Assembly: GCA_019752045.1 (NCBI GenBank)
Contig: JAIEMP010000004.1
Coordinates: 434,001 to 498,000, forward strand
From: Chitinophagaceae bacterium
Lineage (GTDB): Bacteria > Bacteroidota > Bacteroidia > Chitinophagales > Chitinophagaceae
DNA length: 64,000 bases
Direction: 5' to 3'
Shown here: piece by piece, positions 7,719-16,516 of the stretch
How positions within the stretch are numbered: the stretch's first letter is position 1
Layout: each line of letters starts with the position of its first letter
Translations under genes and position numbers: made by a program
The notes under the pieces: model-generated
What the model saw: the letters and a program-made list of their open reading frames with translations, nothing else
Database searches by the model: none
Told to the model about the DNA's origin: nothing

Positions 7719-10286
7719 TTATTTTGCTTCCAATACTTGTGTAATACGATCATTCAAATCCTGCAGATGCAGTCTGGTCATCGTATCAGTTGTTGTTGGT
7801 ATAGCTGCACGGATATCATTACGCAGTGTACGCAATGTTCCTTTTAAGATTGAATACACATCCGTGTTCTTTACATTCAGTGATGGTGTTATTTGAATGT
7901 TGAAGGTAATGGTGCCAAGCGTTAATGGCGCTGCACCACCGGGTAACAACGTAATGATGCGTTCTACAAACATCTTCTGCAAATTACGACGGTATACATC
8001 CGTTGCTTTCTTTGTATACACTTCGCTGAAGATCATCTTACGCAGATCGTCCATTACTTCTGTTGCTTTGTATGCATTGTTGCCGAGTGTTGATTCCATC
8101 ATGAACAGCTTGTTCATGGTGTTGGCACTGATGATGCGGTTGAGAATAGTTTCCTGACGTGTGCCAATGACTATTTGCGGATTTGCACCAGTGCGGCTGA
8201 AGATATCATTATTGATCAACCATGTTGGTGTAGCAAACAACTGCTGACCAATAAAATTCATGGCATCTTTTTGCACAGCCTTTGGTGTAAATTCATAAAT
8301 ACCACCATCCTGCTCAACAACTTTTGGTGTTTCATAAATACCACCAATGTTTTTTACAACATGTCCCATGTAACGGCCATACTGTCCAACAACCTGATTG
8401 TACATTTCATCTAAACCATCATAACTTTCATTGGGTTCTTTGGTCCAAGAAATTAAGTTGGGGACAATACGCTGCAGATTTTTTATACCATAGTTACCTG
8501 CTTTCATGGCATCGTTACCCAGGTCTTCGCTTTGTGAACGTGGATCATCAGGATTTTGTTCTGTACCAAACCAGAGACGTTTATTTTTTAAACGCTCAGT
8601 AGTCAGTTTTCTTAATGCAGGAACTTCATCAGCAGCTGTTTTAAACTCAGGCATCCAGCGGTAGCCCCATTCAATGGCCCACTTATCATAATCGCCGATA
8701 CGGGCAAATAATCCGCTTCTTGAAATATTATCTTCCGGTTGTGCTACATAATTAAAACGTGCATAATCCATAATAGATGGTGTATGTCCGTTTGCTTCAA
8801 CCCATTTTTTATTACGCATACTGTCTACAGGAACGGAAGAAGATGATCCGAAGTTATGACGAAGACCAAGTGTATGTCCTACTTCGTGTGATGATACAAA
8901 ACGGATGAGCTCACCCATCAATGCATCATCAAACATCATAGTTCTTGCACCGGGATCAACCGCAGCTGTTTGTATAAAATACCAGTTGCGTAATAACTTC
9001 ATCACGTTATGATACCAGTTGATATGACTTTCTAGAATTTCTCCGCTGCGTGGATCATGAACGTTTGGTCCGCTTGCATTCTGTGTTTCAGAAGGCTTGT
9101 ACACAATAGCGCTGTAACGGGCATCTTCAATACTCCAGGTGCTGTCTTCTTTTGGAGTAGGAGCCATTTTTCCAATGATGGCATTTTTAAAACCTGCCTG
9201 TTCAAATGCAACCTGCCAGTCAGTAACACCCTGCATTAAATAAGGAACCCATTTTTTTGGCGTAGCAGGATCAATGTAATAGATGATTTGTTTTTTAGGT
9301 TCAACCAATTCGCCACGTTTGTATTTTTCAATGTCCTCATCTTTTGGTTCCAGTTTCCAGCGCACAGCCATTTCAACATTTTTTACGCCTTGCGGATTGG
9401 CATCAAAATCTGTATAGCTTCTGGCAAAGAAACCAACACGTGGATCAAAAATTCTTGCTTTAGCAGGAGTTTTAGGAAGCAGCAACATGGAGCTGTTTAA
9501 CTCCAGTGTATAAGCACCACCGGCCGGAGGCGCAAATGGATTGATGGCTCCGCCCGGTGCGCCGCCACGGGTGTATGTTTTAGTTGTTTTAATTTCAATG
9601 TTGAGTGGAAAAGAGCGAACGGTCTGAATAAAAGAACGATCTGCCTGTAATGCACCAAGTTGTAAACTGGATTTTGCACCGGTATTAAAGAACAACACAT
9701 CGTTATCGCCGGCAATATAATCTGTTAATTCAATTACAGTAGAGTTGGTATTGGTAACTGAATCCTTACCAAAAGCTCTTACATCAAACGCCTGCATAAT
9801 CGGTAATGTATTGGAGTTCATTACTGCTTTATACATTCCATCAGTATCTGCAGCACGCTGATCAAATGAAACCCTTCTTAAAAACACTTTGTTGTTGGGC
9901 CCCTTGTCGAAACGGATCACATTGTTATTAATAATATCTCCTGCATACCCGCTGAAACCGTTACTTAAACCGGCCGCCGATTTAGAAATACGGCTTACAA
10001 TCAGGATTTCTCTGCCAATTAATGAATCGGGTACTTCAAAATACCATTTGTCATCAACACGGTGCACTTTAAAAAGTCCTTCATCGGTCCGTGCTTTATC
10101 GGTAATCACATCTTTATAAGGCCTTGGTGTTGAGCGGCCCGGGATAGAAGGGGGCGTTCCTGTTGGAGTCTGTGGAAGAGTGGGACCTCCTGTTTGAGGG
10201 GTTCCCGGCCTGTTTTGAGAGCCGGCAGTAAACCCTGTACTCACAAATAAAATAATTGCTAACGAACGCAGCATTTTTTTTCTCAT
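7719..10286 (-). CDS. secreted zinc-dependent metalloprotease (DUF5117/DUF4953 type)
   Basis: An 855-residue protein with a signal peptide (MRKKMLRSLAIILFVSTGF..). The zinc motif HEVGHTLGLRHN, with His467, Glu468, His471 and His477, is a metzincin-like HExxHxxGxxH site. The upstream half resembles DUF5117/DUF5118 of Bacteroidota zinc-dependent metalloproteases and the C-terminal half DUF4953. After the signal peptide comes a Pro/Gly/Thr-rich stretch. I chose the ATG at 10284-10286 because the longer frame to 10418 has a non-signal-like extension. The substrate is unknown; family members are secreted or surface proteases. It is a single-gene unit ended by the hairpin at 7663-7695. Its upstream region holds conspicuous palindromes and a triple 9-mer repeat that may be operator sites. 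Confidence 0.88.
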   Translation of the reverse strand: MRKKMLRSLAIILFVSTGFTAGSQNRPGTPQTGGPTLPQTPTGTPPSIPGRSTPRPYKDVITDKARTDEGLFKVHRVDDKWYFEVPDSLIGREILIVSRISKSAAGLSNGFSGYAGDIINNNVIRFDKGPNNKVFLRRVSFDQRAADTDGMYKAVMNSNTLPIMQAFDVRAFGKDSVTNTNSTVIELTDYIAGDNDVLFFNTGAKSSLQLGALQADRSFIQTVRSFPLNIEIKTTKTYTRGGAPGGAINPFAPPAGGAYTLELNSSMLLLPKTPAKARIFDPRVGFFARSYTDFDANPQGVKNVEMAVRWKLEPKDEDIEKYKRGELVEPKKQIIYYIDPATPKKWVPYLMQGVTDWQVAFEQAGFKNAIIGKMAPTPKEDSTWSIEDARYSAIVYKPSETQNASGPNVHDPRSGEILESHINWYHNVMKLLRNWYFIQTAAVDPGARTMMFDDALMGELIRFVSSHEVGHTLGLRHNFGSSSSVPVDSMRNKKWVEANGHTPSIMDYARFNYVAQPEDNISRSGLFARIGDYDKWAIEWGYRWMPEFKTAADEVPALRKLTTERLKNKRLWFGTEQNPDDPRSQSEDLGNDAMKAGNYGIKNLQRIVPNLISWTKEPNESYDGLDEMYNQVVGQYGRYMGHVVKNIGGIYETPKVVEQDGGIYEFTPKAVQKDAMNFIGQQLFATPTWLINNDIFSRTGANPQIVIGTRQETILNRIISANTMNKLFMMESTLGNNAYKATEVMDDLRKMIFSEVYTKKATDVYRRNLQKMFVERIITLLPGGAAPLTLGTITFNIQITPSLNVKNTDVYSILKGTLRTLRNDIRAAIPTTTDTMTRLHLQDLNDRITQVLEAK

Positions 10287-10605
10287 ACTTTGATTGGTTT
10301 TAATAAACAGATGAAGATAAACGGATTCACTGAATCCTCGTTTAAACAAGGATGAAATTAAAAATGTTAGGGATAAACGGCAGATTGTGATAAACGGTTG
10401 AAACAGCAGGCTTCGCAAACCTTTGTTAGGGAAAAGAATTAAAAAAATTAAAAAGCAGGAACTTGTTCAAAATAAATATTTCCCTAACTTGTGCCACCCG
10501 TTAGGAGGGAAGGCGGTTTGATTTTTTGAAATTTTTTTTCATAGAATTGCGCCAAATCATTTAAGATAAAAACTTACTTAATTAAAAACCAAAAAATCAA
10601 TTGTC
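10287..10605. promoter_or_regulatory. divergent intergenic region with operator-like repeats
   Basis: This 319-base region separates the metalloprotease (minus) from exbB (plus). Near the metalloprotease start it contains a perfect palindrome, GGATTCA-C-TGAATCC (10323-10337), and overlapping it a near-perfect one, CCTCGTTTAAACAAGG (10336-10351). The 9-mer GATAAACGG occurs three times (10316-10324, 10372-10380, 10389-10397) and TGTTAGGGA twice. The one-base spacer of the first palindrome suits a DNA-binding site better than an RNA hairpin. Regulation of the protease gene by a dimeric regulator is inferred, not shown. Confidence 0.45.
10517..10549 (+). promoter_or_regulatory. predicted promoter of the exbB operon
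   Basis: TTTG at 10517-10520 and TAGAATTG at 10542-10549, spaced by 21 bases, match the Bacteroidota sigma-ABfrA pattern TTTG/TAnnTTTG with one mismatch. It lies about 57 bases before the exbB start. Confidence 0.45.
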
Positions 10606-11463
10606 ATGGCTGAAACAAAACCAACTGCAGCAAAGGCTGCATCTTCAGTTCAAGCGAAAAAAAGCAGCAATGCTATTTCATGGGTTGCTCCTGTTGTGTG
10701 TATTCTTGCAGGTTATGCGATCTGGCGTTTTATCTTAGGAAATGCAAGTGGATTCTCAGAGCCGGATACATCAGGCGCATGGTTCTGGCCAAAACATCAC
10801 AAACCAATTGGAGCACTGAATGCAGTTTATGAAGGTGGTATTATTGTACCTCTCCTCATTGGTTTATTTTTAATGGTAATTGTTTTCTCAATTGAACGTT
10901 ACCTCACAATCATAAAGGCAATGGGTGCTGCAAGTGCAACTGATTTTATACGTAAAGTACAATATCATCTTGCCAACAAAAATATTGATGCTGCAATTGC
11001 AGAATGCGATAAGCAAAAAGGTTCTGTTGGAAATGTAATGAAGGCGGGTTTAAAAAAATACCGTGAAATGACCAGCGAAACCGTTATGGATCATGAGCAA
11101 AAAATTGGTGCGATCCAAAAAGAAGTAGAAGAAGCAACCGCTCTGGAACTTCCAATGCTCTCCAAAAATCTGGTGTTTTTATCAACTATTACATCACTCG
11201 GAACACTTGTTGCCCTTTTAGGTACTGTATTAGGTATGATCCGAGCCTTTGCCTCTCTTGGTAAAGAAGGTGGCGGCGGTGATGCGGCTCAGCTGGCCAT
11301 TGGTATTTCTGAGGCGTTATATAATACTGCATTGGGTATTGGTACTTCATCTTTTGCATTGGTGATGTACAATATTTTTACCACAAAGATTGACTCTATT
11401 ACGTATGGCATTGATGAAACAAGCTTTACTTTAACGCAGAGTTTTGCTACTCAATACAAATAA
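10606..11463 (+). CDS. exbB: MotA/TolQ/ExbB proton channel family protein
   Basis: A 285-residue inner-membrane protein of the ExbB/TolQ family. With ExbD it uses the proton motive force to energise TonB. It has a helix near residues 25-45, a second at about 80-100 ending in the FSIERYL block, a cytoplasmic loop, and two C-terminal helices in the LVFLSTITSLGTLVALLGTVLGMIRAF block and the ALYNTALGIGTSSFALVMYN block, which carry the conserved family Thr/Gly residues. The Lys/Ala-rich N-terminal extension and the WFWPKHHKP insert between the first two helices are usual for Bacteroidota copies. It is followed at short spacing by two exbD genes and tonB, forming one operon. The large SusC receptor in this window is a plausible client. 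Confidence 0.92.
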   Translation: MAETKPTAAKAASSVQAKKSSNAISWVAPVVCILAGYAIWRFILGNASGFSEPDTSGAWFWPKHHKPIGALNAVYEGGIIVPLLIGLFLMVIVFSIERYLTIIKAMGAASATDFIRKVQYHLANKNIDAAIAECDKQKGSVGNVMKAGLKKYREMTSETVMDHEQKIGAIQKEVEEATALELPMLSKNLVFLSTITSLGTLVALLGTVLGMIRAFASLGKEGGGGDAAQLAIGISEALYNTALGIGTSSFALVMYNIFTTKIDSITYGIDETSFTLTQSFATQYK

Positions 11464-11548
11464 AATCTGTGGGTGTGCTATTTTAAGTTGTAGCGTACGT
11501 ATGGAATTTTTGAACTATTGAATCTCTCATTACAAAACGATTAAGTAA

Positions 11549-12223
11549 ATGTCTAAACTCAATAAAATTCCCAAAAAAAGTACATGGGTGGATATGACGG
11601 CCTTTGTGGACGTTGCCTTCCTCATCCTGTCTTTCTTTATGCTGGCAACAAAGTTTAAACCCCCTGAAGTGGTGAAGATAGACAACCCTAAATCGGTTTC
11701 TTCTGAAAATCAACCGGAGAAGGATGTGTTTAAAGTGTCGTTTGACAAAGAAGGCCGTGTATTTGTAAGTTACAGTACAGATCAGGATGGAAAAGAAAAA
11801 GCAAAATTAACCGCTGAAGTGTTAAGCCGCCAGAAAGGGCTTGGTTTAACACCTGCAGATATAGCAACATTTGTAAAATTTTCTGTTGGTGGTATTGGTG
11901 TACCGGTTGAAAAGTTAAAAGGTTTCCTTCAGTTATCTGACGAAGAATACAAGTCTTTTAAGCAACCGGGTATTCCTGTACAGGACACACTCAATAATCA
12001 GTTAAATGATTACCTGAATGCGTTGCTCACAGGAACAGGCGGGCGCAAGCCGGAAAATGTGATGTTAAATGGAGATAATGGAACAACCTATCCTTACTTT
12101 AAGAATGTGCTGGCTGCATTTAAAAAGAACGGTATCTTCTCCTTTAAACTCATCACATCTCTGGAAGGTGTACCGGAAGGTACCCCGTTGTATAAAACAC
12201 GGAAAGAACAGTCTAAGAAGTAA
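11549..12223 (+). CDS. exbD: ExbD/TolR family biopolymer transporter
   Basis: A 224-residue ExbD-type protein: a short cytoplasmic N-terminus, one membrane helix (about residues 18-38) with the essential channel aspartate Asp21 in TAFVDVAFLIL, and a periplasmic domain. At 224 residues it is longer than E. coli ExbD (141), because of an insert of about 60 residues in the periplasmic part around residues 105-170. It sits between exbB and the second exbD, so the complex may use two different ExbD subunits. The start at 11549 gives the usual MSKLNKIPKKS leader. The family is certain; the split of roles between the paralogues is unknown. Confidence 0.9.
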   Translation: MSKLNKIPKKSTWVDMTAFVDVAFLILSFFMLATKFKPPEVVKIDNPKSVSSENQPEKDVFKVSFDKEGRVFVSYSTDQDGKEKAKLTAEVLSRQKGLGLTPADIATFVKFSVGGIGVPVEKLKGFLQLSDEEYKSFKQPGIPVQDTLNNQLNDYLNALLTGTGGRKPENVMLNGDNGTTYPYFKNVLAAFKKNGIFSFKLITSLEGVPEGTPLYKTRKEQSKK

Positions 12224-12254
12224 ACAACATTGTTCATTTTAAATAACAAACGCT

Positions 12255-12812
12255 ATGGGAGCAGATGTATCAGCACCGGATAGTGGGGGTCATAAAAAAG
12301 GCCCGGGGGTCAAAAAGCAGGCAAGAAAAGATACCAAGGTGGATATGACACCGATGGTTGATCTTGGTTTTTTGCTCATTACATTCTTTGTATTCACCAC
12401 AACCATGAGTACGCCAAAAGCGTTTAAGCTCAATGTGCCAGATGATTCAGCAAAGGATGAAGAAAAAAGTGAAGCAAAGGCATCGGGAGCGTTTACTGTT
12501 TTGCTGAGTAAAGAAAATCACGTGTATTATTATGAAGGCCAGTTAGCTCCGGACGGATCTAACTTTAAGTCTTCAAATTTTAAGGATATACGTGCAGAAT
12601 TGCTCAGGAAAAAAGCAAATACGCCTGAGAAAGATCTGGTCGTGATTATTAAGCCCAACGAAACAGCCGTTTATAAAAACGTAGTTGACATGCTGGATGA
12701 AATGACAATTACTGAAATAAAGCGATATGCAGTAGTTGATATTTTTCCCGGTGAAGTTGATTTGATTAAAGCAACAGAAGCTGGAGCACCGGCAGCACCG
12801 GGCGGAAAATAG
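12255..12812 (+). CDS. exbD: ExbD/TolR family biopolymer transporter, second copy
   Basis: A 185-residue ExbD paralogue. After a basic leader (KKQARKDTK) comes TPMVDLGFLLITFFVF, with channel residue Asp36, and then a periplasmic domain that ends in an Ala/Pro/Gly-rich tail. It is closer to the third copy at 13825 (both have MVDLGFLLITFFVFTT and end with DVLDEMTI- or DMLDEMTI-type helices) than to the copy just upstream. It lies 31 bases after the first exbD and 52 before tonB, so it belongs to the same operon. Together these genes encode an ExbB-ExbD-ExbD-TonB set as is common in Bacteroidota. Confidence 0.9.
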   Translation: MGADVSAPDSGGHKKGPGVKKQARKDTKVDMTPMVDLGFLLITFFVFTTTMSTPKAFKLNVPDDSAKDEEKSEAKASGAFTVLLSKENHVYYYEGQLAPDGSNFKSSNFKDIRAELLRKKANTPEKDLVVIIKPNETAVYKNVVDMLDEMTITEIKRYAVVDIFPGEVDLIKATEAGAPAAPGGK

Positions 12813-12864
12813 TTTATGGAAAATAAACATTCCGGCATCTAATTCATAACACAACGGATCATTT

Positions 12865-13692
12865 ATGGAAATAAATAAAATTTTAAGCGCCGATTTCCTC
12901 GACATCCTCTTTGAAGGAAGAAACAAGGAATATGGTGCTTATGAACTCAGAAAAAATTATCAGAAGAGGTTAACCACCGCTCTGTTAATTACCGCAGGTG
13001 TTGCTTTGCTTATTTTTCTTGCAGTGATTGTAGGAAGAAGCGTAGGAACCAACGATAAAAAGCGAACGAAATCAACAGACATTACTCTTGCTGAAATTAA
13101 ACAGGAAGAGCCTCAAAAAATTGAGCCACCACCTCCGCCTCCTCCAAAACAGGAGCCGCCAAAAATTGAAATTCAGAAATTTACTCCCCCAAAAATTGTG
13201 GAGGATGAAAAATTTGAAGAAAAAAATGAGGTGAAAGAACAGGAAGTAATTACCAACGTAGGTAAAATAGACCAGGAAGGTATCAAAGATCCTGAGGTTG
13301 TAAATCCTCCTAAAGTGGAGCAGGAAACAAAAGTTGTGGAAGCTCCCAAGGAAGATGAGAATCAGGTATTCACGAAAGTAGAAGTAGAAGCCCAGTTCCC
13401 CGGTGGTGAGGCGAAATGGAATAAGTATGTGTACAATGAAATCATGAAGAACATTGATGATTTAACCGATGAGGGACAAGAGGGTTCATGTGAAGTTCAG
13501 TTTATTGTTGACAAAGAAGGAAATGTAAGCAGTGTAGAACCGTTAACAATGAAAGGTTCTAAATTAGCAGAAGTTGCAGTGAATGCTATTAAGCGTGGAC
13601 CTAAATGGGTACCCGCTATCCAGAATGGCCGTCAGGTGAAAGCATGGCGCCGTCAGAAAGTTACATTCAGGCTTCCTGACGAACAACCGTAG
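12865..13692 (+). CDS. tonB: energy transducer TonB
   Basis: A 275-residue TonB protein. It has a cytoplasmic N-terminus of about 45 residues with the DILFEGRNKEYGAYELRKNY motif usual in Bacteroidota, one membrane helix (about 43-62), a Pro/Glu/Lys-rich periplasmic spacer (EPPPPPPPKQEPP around residue 90) and a C-terminal TonB_C domain (about 190-270, FTKVEVEAQFPGG through KVTFRLP). It passes energy from the ExbB/ExbD complex to outer-membrane receptors such as the SusC protein at 20093. It is the last gene of the exb operon and is followed by an intrinsic terminator. Confidence 0.92.
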   Translation: MEINKILSADFLDILFEGRNKEYGAYELRKNYQKRLTTALLITAGVALLIFLAVIVGRSVGTNDKKRTKSTDITLAEIKQEEPQKIEPPPPPPPKQEPPKIEIQKFTPPKIVEDEKFEEKNEVKEQEVITNVGKIDQEGIKDPEVVNPPKVEQETKVVEAPKEDENQVFTKVEVEAQFPGGEAKWNKYVYNEIMKNIDDLTDEGQEGSCEVQFIVDKEGNVSSVEPLTMKGSKLAEVAVNAIKRGPKWVPAIQNGRQVKAWRRQKVTFRLPDEQP

Positions 13693-13723
13693 ACCTTTAT
13701 CAAGAAGGAATATACAAGCAAAT

Positions 13724-13756
13724 ATCCCCATCGGTTTTCCGGTGGGGATTTTTTTT
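13724..13756 (+). terminator. intrinsic terminator after tonB
   Basis: An 11-bp stem, ATCCCCATCGG (13724-13734) with CCGGTGGGGAT (13739-13749), one wobble pair and loop TTTT, followed by an eight-base T run to 13756. It ends the exb-tonB operon, so the third exbD must have its own promoter or depend on readthrough. Confidence 0.85.
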
Positions 13757-13824
13757 CGTTCCCCAAAGTAAGAATGGGTTTATGGATTTCTCTTTCACTC
13801 TCATCTCATTTAAAATTAATTGTT

Positions 13825-14298
13825 ATGAGTGCCATCGAATCCAACAACGATCAGCGAAACATCCGCATTGATTTTGCACCAATGGTTGATCTTGGTTTTT
13901 TACTGATTACTTTTTTTGTGTTCACTACACAACTGCAACAAAGCAAAGCCTTTGGTTTAAACATGCCTGCAGACGGAACCGATACTGAAGCCAAACTTTC
14001 CACAACCATTACATTACTCATAAAAGAAAATGGCGTTATTGATTACACCGAAGGCAATGATGAAAAGGTATTGAAAAGCGGAACCGTTGCTTTAAACAGC
14101 AAACCCGGATTAAGAGATCACTTAATTGATAAGCGCAAAAGAATTATTCAGCAACATGGTTCAGATTCAGATTATACCGTCTTAATTCAGCCAACAACAG
14201 TTACCAGTTACAAAGATCTGGTAGATGTACTGGATGAAATGACCATTAATGATATTAAAAAGTATGTGCTCATGAAAGATAAACCAGTTAAACAATAA
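13825..14298 (+). CDS. exbD: ExbD/TolR family biopolymer transporter, third copy
   Basis: A 157-residue ExbD-type protein with the helix APMVDLGFLLITFFVFTT (channel Asp22) and a periplasmic domain ending DVLDEMTINDIKKYVL. The ATG at 13825 was chosen over one at 13774, because the extra 17 residues are hydrophobic and unlike the family. It lies beyond the terminator at 13724-13756, so it is set apart from the exb-tonB operon although clearly related to it. It may be a conditional replacement for, or partner of, the other ExbDs. mnmE follows after 32 bases. Confidence 0.87.
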   Translation: MSAIESNNDQRNIRIDFAPMVDLGFLLITFFVFTTQLQQSKAFGLNMPADGTDTEAKLSTTITLLIKENGVIDYTEGNDEKVLKSGTVALNSKPGLRDHLIDKRKRIIQQHGSDSDYTVLIQPTTVTSYKDLVDVLDEMTINDIKKYVLMKDKPVKQ

Positions 14299-14318
14299 AC
14301 AGTTGTGCAGCATCTGTT

Positions 14319-14326
14319 TACATTTG
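14319..14326 (+). promoter_or_regulatory. possible -7 box before mnmE
   Basis: TACATTTG matches the Bacteroidota -7 consensus TAnnTTTG exactly, but it is only four bases before the mnmE ATG and no -33 box is clear. It would give an almost leaderless transcript. Could be chance. Confidence 0.25.
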
Positions 14327-14330
14327 CAGC

Positions 14331-15710
14331 ATGCTGGGAAAACTCACAGGCTGGGACGATACCATTGTTGCTTTGGCAACGCCACACGGAATTGGTGCTT
14401 TAGGCATCATCAGGCTCAGTGGCGGTAAAGCCATTGAAATTATCAATCAAATTTTTCCATCAAAAGATTTAAGCAAACAACACTCTCATACCATACATGT
14501 AGGGTTTTTAAAAGAGGACGGTAAGACACTTGATGAAGTAGTTGTTTCCTTATATAAAAATCCAAGAAGTTATACCGGCGAAGATGTTGTTGAAATCAGT
14601 TGTCATGGATCACCTTACATACAGGAGCAGGTAATGAATGCAGTTGTTGCCAGAGGCGCAAGACTTGCAAAGCCGGGAGAGTTTACACAACGGGCTTTTT
14701 TAAAAGGTAAACTGGATTTAACCCAAGCTGAAGCTGTTGCAGATTTAATTGCCAGCAATACAGAAGCAAGCCGCAATACGGCGTTACATAATATCCGTGG
14801 CGGATTTTCAACCGTATTGCAGGAGTTGAGAGAACAGTTGATTCAGTTTTCAGCATTGATTGAACTGGAGCTTGATTTTAGTGAAGAAGATGTAGAGTTT
14901 GCAGACCGTACAAAATTTTACAACCTCATCCATGAGTCACAAAAAATAACAGACAATTTGTTGCAATCGTTTCAACTGGGGAATGTGATTAAAAATGGTG
15001 TTAACGTAGCGATTGTGGGCAAACCCAATGCAGGGAAATCAACTTTACTGAATACACTGTTGAATGAAAACCGAGCCATTGTAAGTGAAATTGCAGGAAC
15101 AACAAGAGATACCATTGAAGAAGTAATTAATATTGACGGAATTTTATTCCGCCTGATTGATACAGCAGGCATTCGTGAAAGTACCGATGTAATTGAGCTG
15201 ATTGGAGTGGAACGTAGTCTGGAAAAAATGAGCACAGCGGATGTTGTACTTTATTTATTTGATGTAAAGGAAGAATCGCTTCCACTGCTTCAGGCTGCAT
15301 TAGCATTGGTGAAAAAACAAAACAGCAGGTATCTTTTAATTGGCAATAAGGTTGATCAGCTTGGAGAAGAAGTTGCACGGCAAAAATTTACAGGCGAAGA
15401 TGTACTGTTCATTTCTGCTAAAGAACATCTGCATATCAATTTGCTCAAACAGCGACTGGTTGATAAAGTGATTGCAGGTCAGGTCAACACAGAAAATACC
15501 ATTGTTACCAATGCCCGACATTACGAAGCACTAAAAGAAGTGGCATCATCATTGGCAGATATCAGCAAGGGAGTTGATGAAAGAATTTCAGGTGATCTGC
15601 TGTCGCTTGATATACGCCGCTGTTTACATTATCTGGGAGAAATAACCGGAGAGATCACTAATGAAGACAGACTGGATTATATTTTCAGCAAGTTCTGTAT
15701 CGGAAAGTAA
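14331..15710 (+). CDS. mnmE: tRNA uridine-5-carboxymethylaminomethyl(34) synthesis GTPase MnmE
   Basis: A 459-residue GTPase that works with MnmG to modify U34 of certain tRNAs in the cytoplasm. The N-terminal folate-binding domain starts DTIVALATPHGIGALGIIRLSG. The embedded G domain has GKPNAGKSTL (P-loop, about residue 228), the TTRD switch, DTAGI and GNKVD motifs. The protein ends with FCIGK, the conserved C-terminal motif whose Cys is needed for activity. Length is normal. It ends four bases from the stop of the convergent response regulator, and both stop codons lie in the palindrome GTAACCTGTTAC (15707-15718). Confidence 0.97.
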   Translation: MLGKLTGWDDTIVALATPHGIGALGIIRLSGGKAIEIINQIFPSKDLSKQHSHTIHVGFLKEDGKTLDEVVVSLYKNPRSYTGEDVVEISCHGSPYIQEQVMNAVVARGARLAKPGEFTQRAFLKGKLDLTQAEAVADLIASNTEASRNTALHNIRGGFSTVLQELREQLIQFSALIELELDFSEEDVEFADRTKFYNLIHESQKITDNLLQSFQLGNVIKNGVNVAIVGKPNAGKSTLLNTLLNENRAIVSEIAGTTRDTIEEVINIDGILFRLIDTAGIRESTDVIELIGVERSLEKMSTADVVLYLFDVKEESLPLLQAALALVKKQNSRYLLIGNKVDQLGEEVARQKFTGEDVLFISAKEHLHINLLKQRLVDKVIAGQVNTENTIVTNARHYEALKEVASSLADISKGVDERISGDLLSLDIRRCLHYLGEITGEITNEDRLDYIFSKFCIGK

Positions 15711-15714
15711 CCTG

Positions 15715-16488
15715 TTACAACTTCCGATCATGTTGCCCTGCATGCATATATTCTGTTGGAGTGATGCCAAACTGTTTTTGAAAACTTCTTGTAAAATTAC
15801 TTTGTGAACTAAAGCCAACTTTATCTGCTATTTCATAAATTTTGTAGCTCCCTTCAGCCAGCATTTCAGCTGCTTTTTTTAATCTGGTGATATTGATAAC
15901 TTCCAGCGGAGTTAAAACAGAAATCGCTTTAATTTTTCTGTACAAAGTAATACGGCTCATGTTCATTGCTTTTGCCAGTTTCTCTACATCCATTTCAACA
16001 TCTTCCAGATCTTTGCATATAGCCGCATCTAATTTTTCTAAAAATTGTTCATCGGCTTTTGTATGTGCCATGCTGCGAATGTGCACCAAAGGAGAGCTGG
16101 CATAAAAATCACGGATGCTGTTGCGGTTTGAAAGCAAACTTGCAATTTGAGCAAGCAGATGTTCCTTGGCAAATGGTTTTTCAATATAAGCATCTGCACC
16201 AAGTTCAAGCCCCTTCACTTTAGACTGGATGGTGTTTTTTGCAGTAAGCAGTATAACGGGTATATGTGAGTATTCAAAGTTCGATTTGATCCTTTTACAC
16301 AATTCAAATCCATCCATCACAGGCATCATCACATCGCTGATCACTAATTGTACAGCTTCTGTTTCAAGTAGTTTTAATGCCTGCTGACCATCCATTGCTT
16401 TTAGTATGGCGTACTTGTGTTGCAAAATCCGTTCAAGGAAGTCAAGAATTTCTTCGTTATCATCAATCAGCATCAGTAGGGGCAGCAT
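15715..16488 (-). CDS. response regulator with AraC-type DNA-binding domain
   Basis: A 257-residue regulator. The receiver domain (residues 3-120) has the acidic pair Asp9/Asp10, phosphoacceptor Asp52 (VISDVMMP) and Lys104 (EKP). The C-terminal AraC/XylS helix-turn-helix domain (about 155-250) has two HTH units, ending KVGFSSQSNFTRSFQKQFGITPTEY. It starts 28 bases after the propeller sensor kinase, so the two form a split version of the hybrid two-component systems (HTCS) that control Bacteroidota polysaccharide loci. It most likely activates the divergent susC operon (inference from position). Confidence 0.9.
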   Translation of the reverse strand: MLPLLMLIDDNEEILDFLERILQHKYAILKAMDGQQALKLLETEAVQLVISDVMMPVMDGFELCKRIKSNFEYSHIPVILLTAKNTIQSKVKGLELGADAYIEKPFAKEHLLAQIASLLSNRNSIRDFYASSPLVHIRSMAHTKADEQFLEKLDAAICKDLEDVEMDVEKLAKAMNMSRITLYRKIKAISVLTPLEVINITRLKKAAEMLAEGSYKIYEIADKVGFSSQSNFTRSFQKQFGITPTEYMHAGQHDRKL

Positions 16489-16516
16489 ATCGTATTGTTT
16501 ATTGATGAGCTTATTA

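Noticed and set aside
7561-7896. 111-residue plus-strand frame between the small lipoprotein-like gene and the metalloprotease
   Set aside because: It spans the terminator at 7663-7695 and then runs antisense to the metalloprotease; no family features.
9032-9229. Minus-strand 65-residue frame inside the metalloprotease
   Set aside because: Out-of-frame shadow of the large gene, no features.
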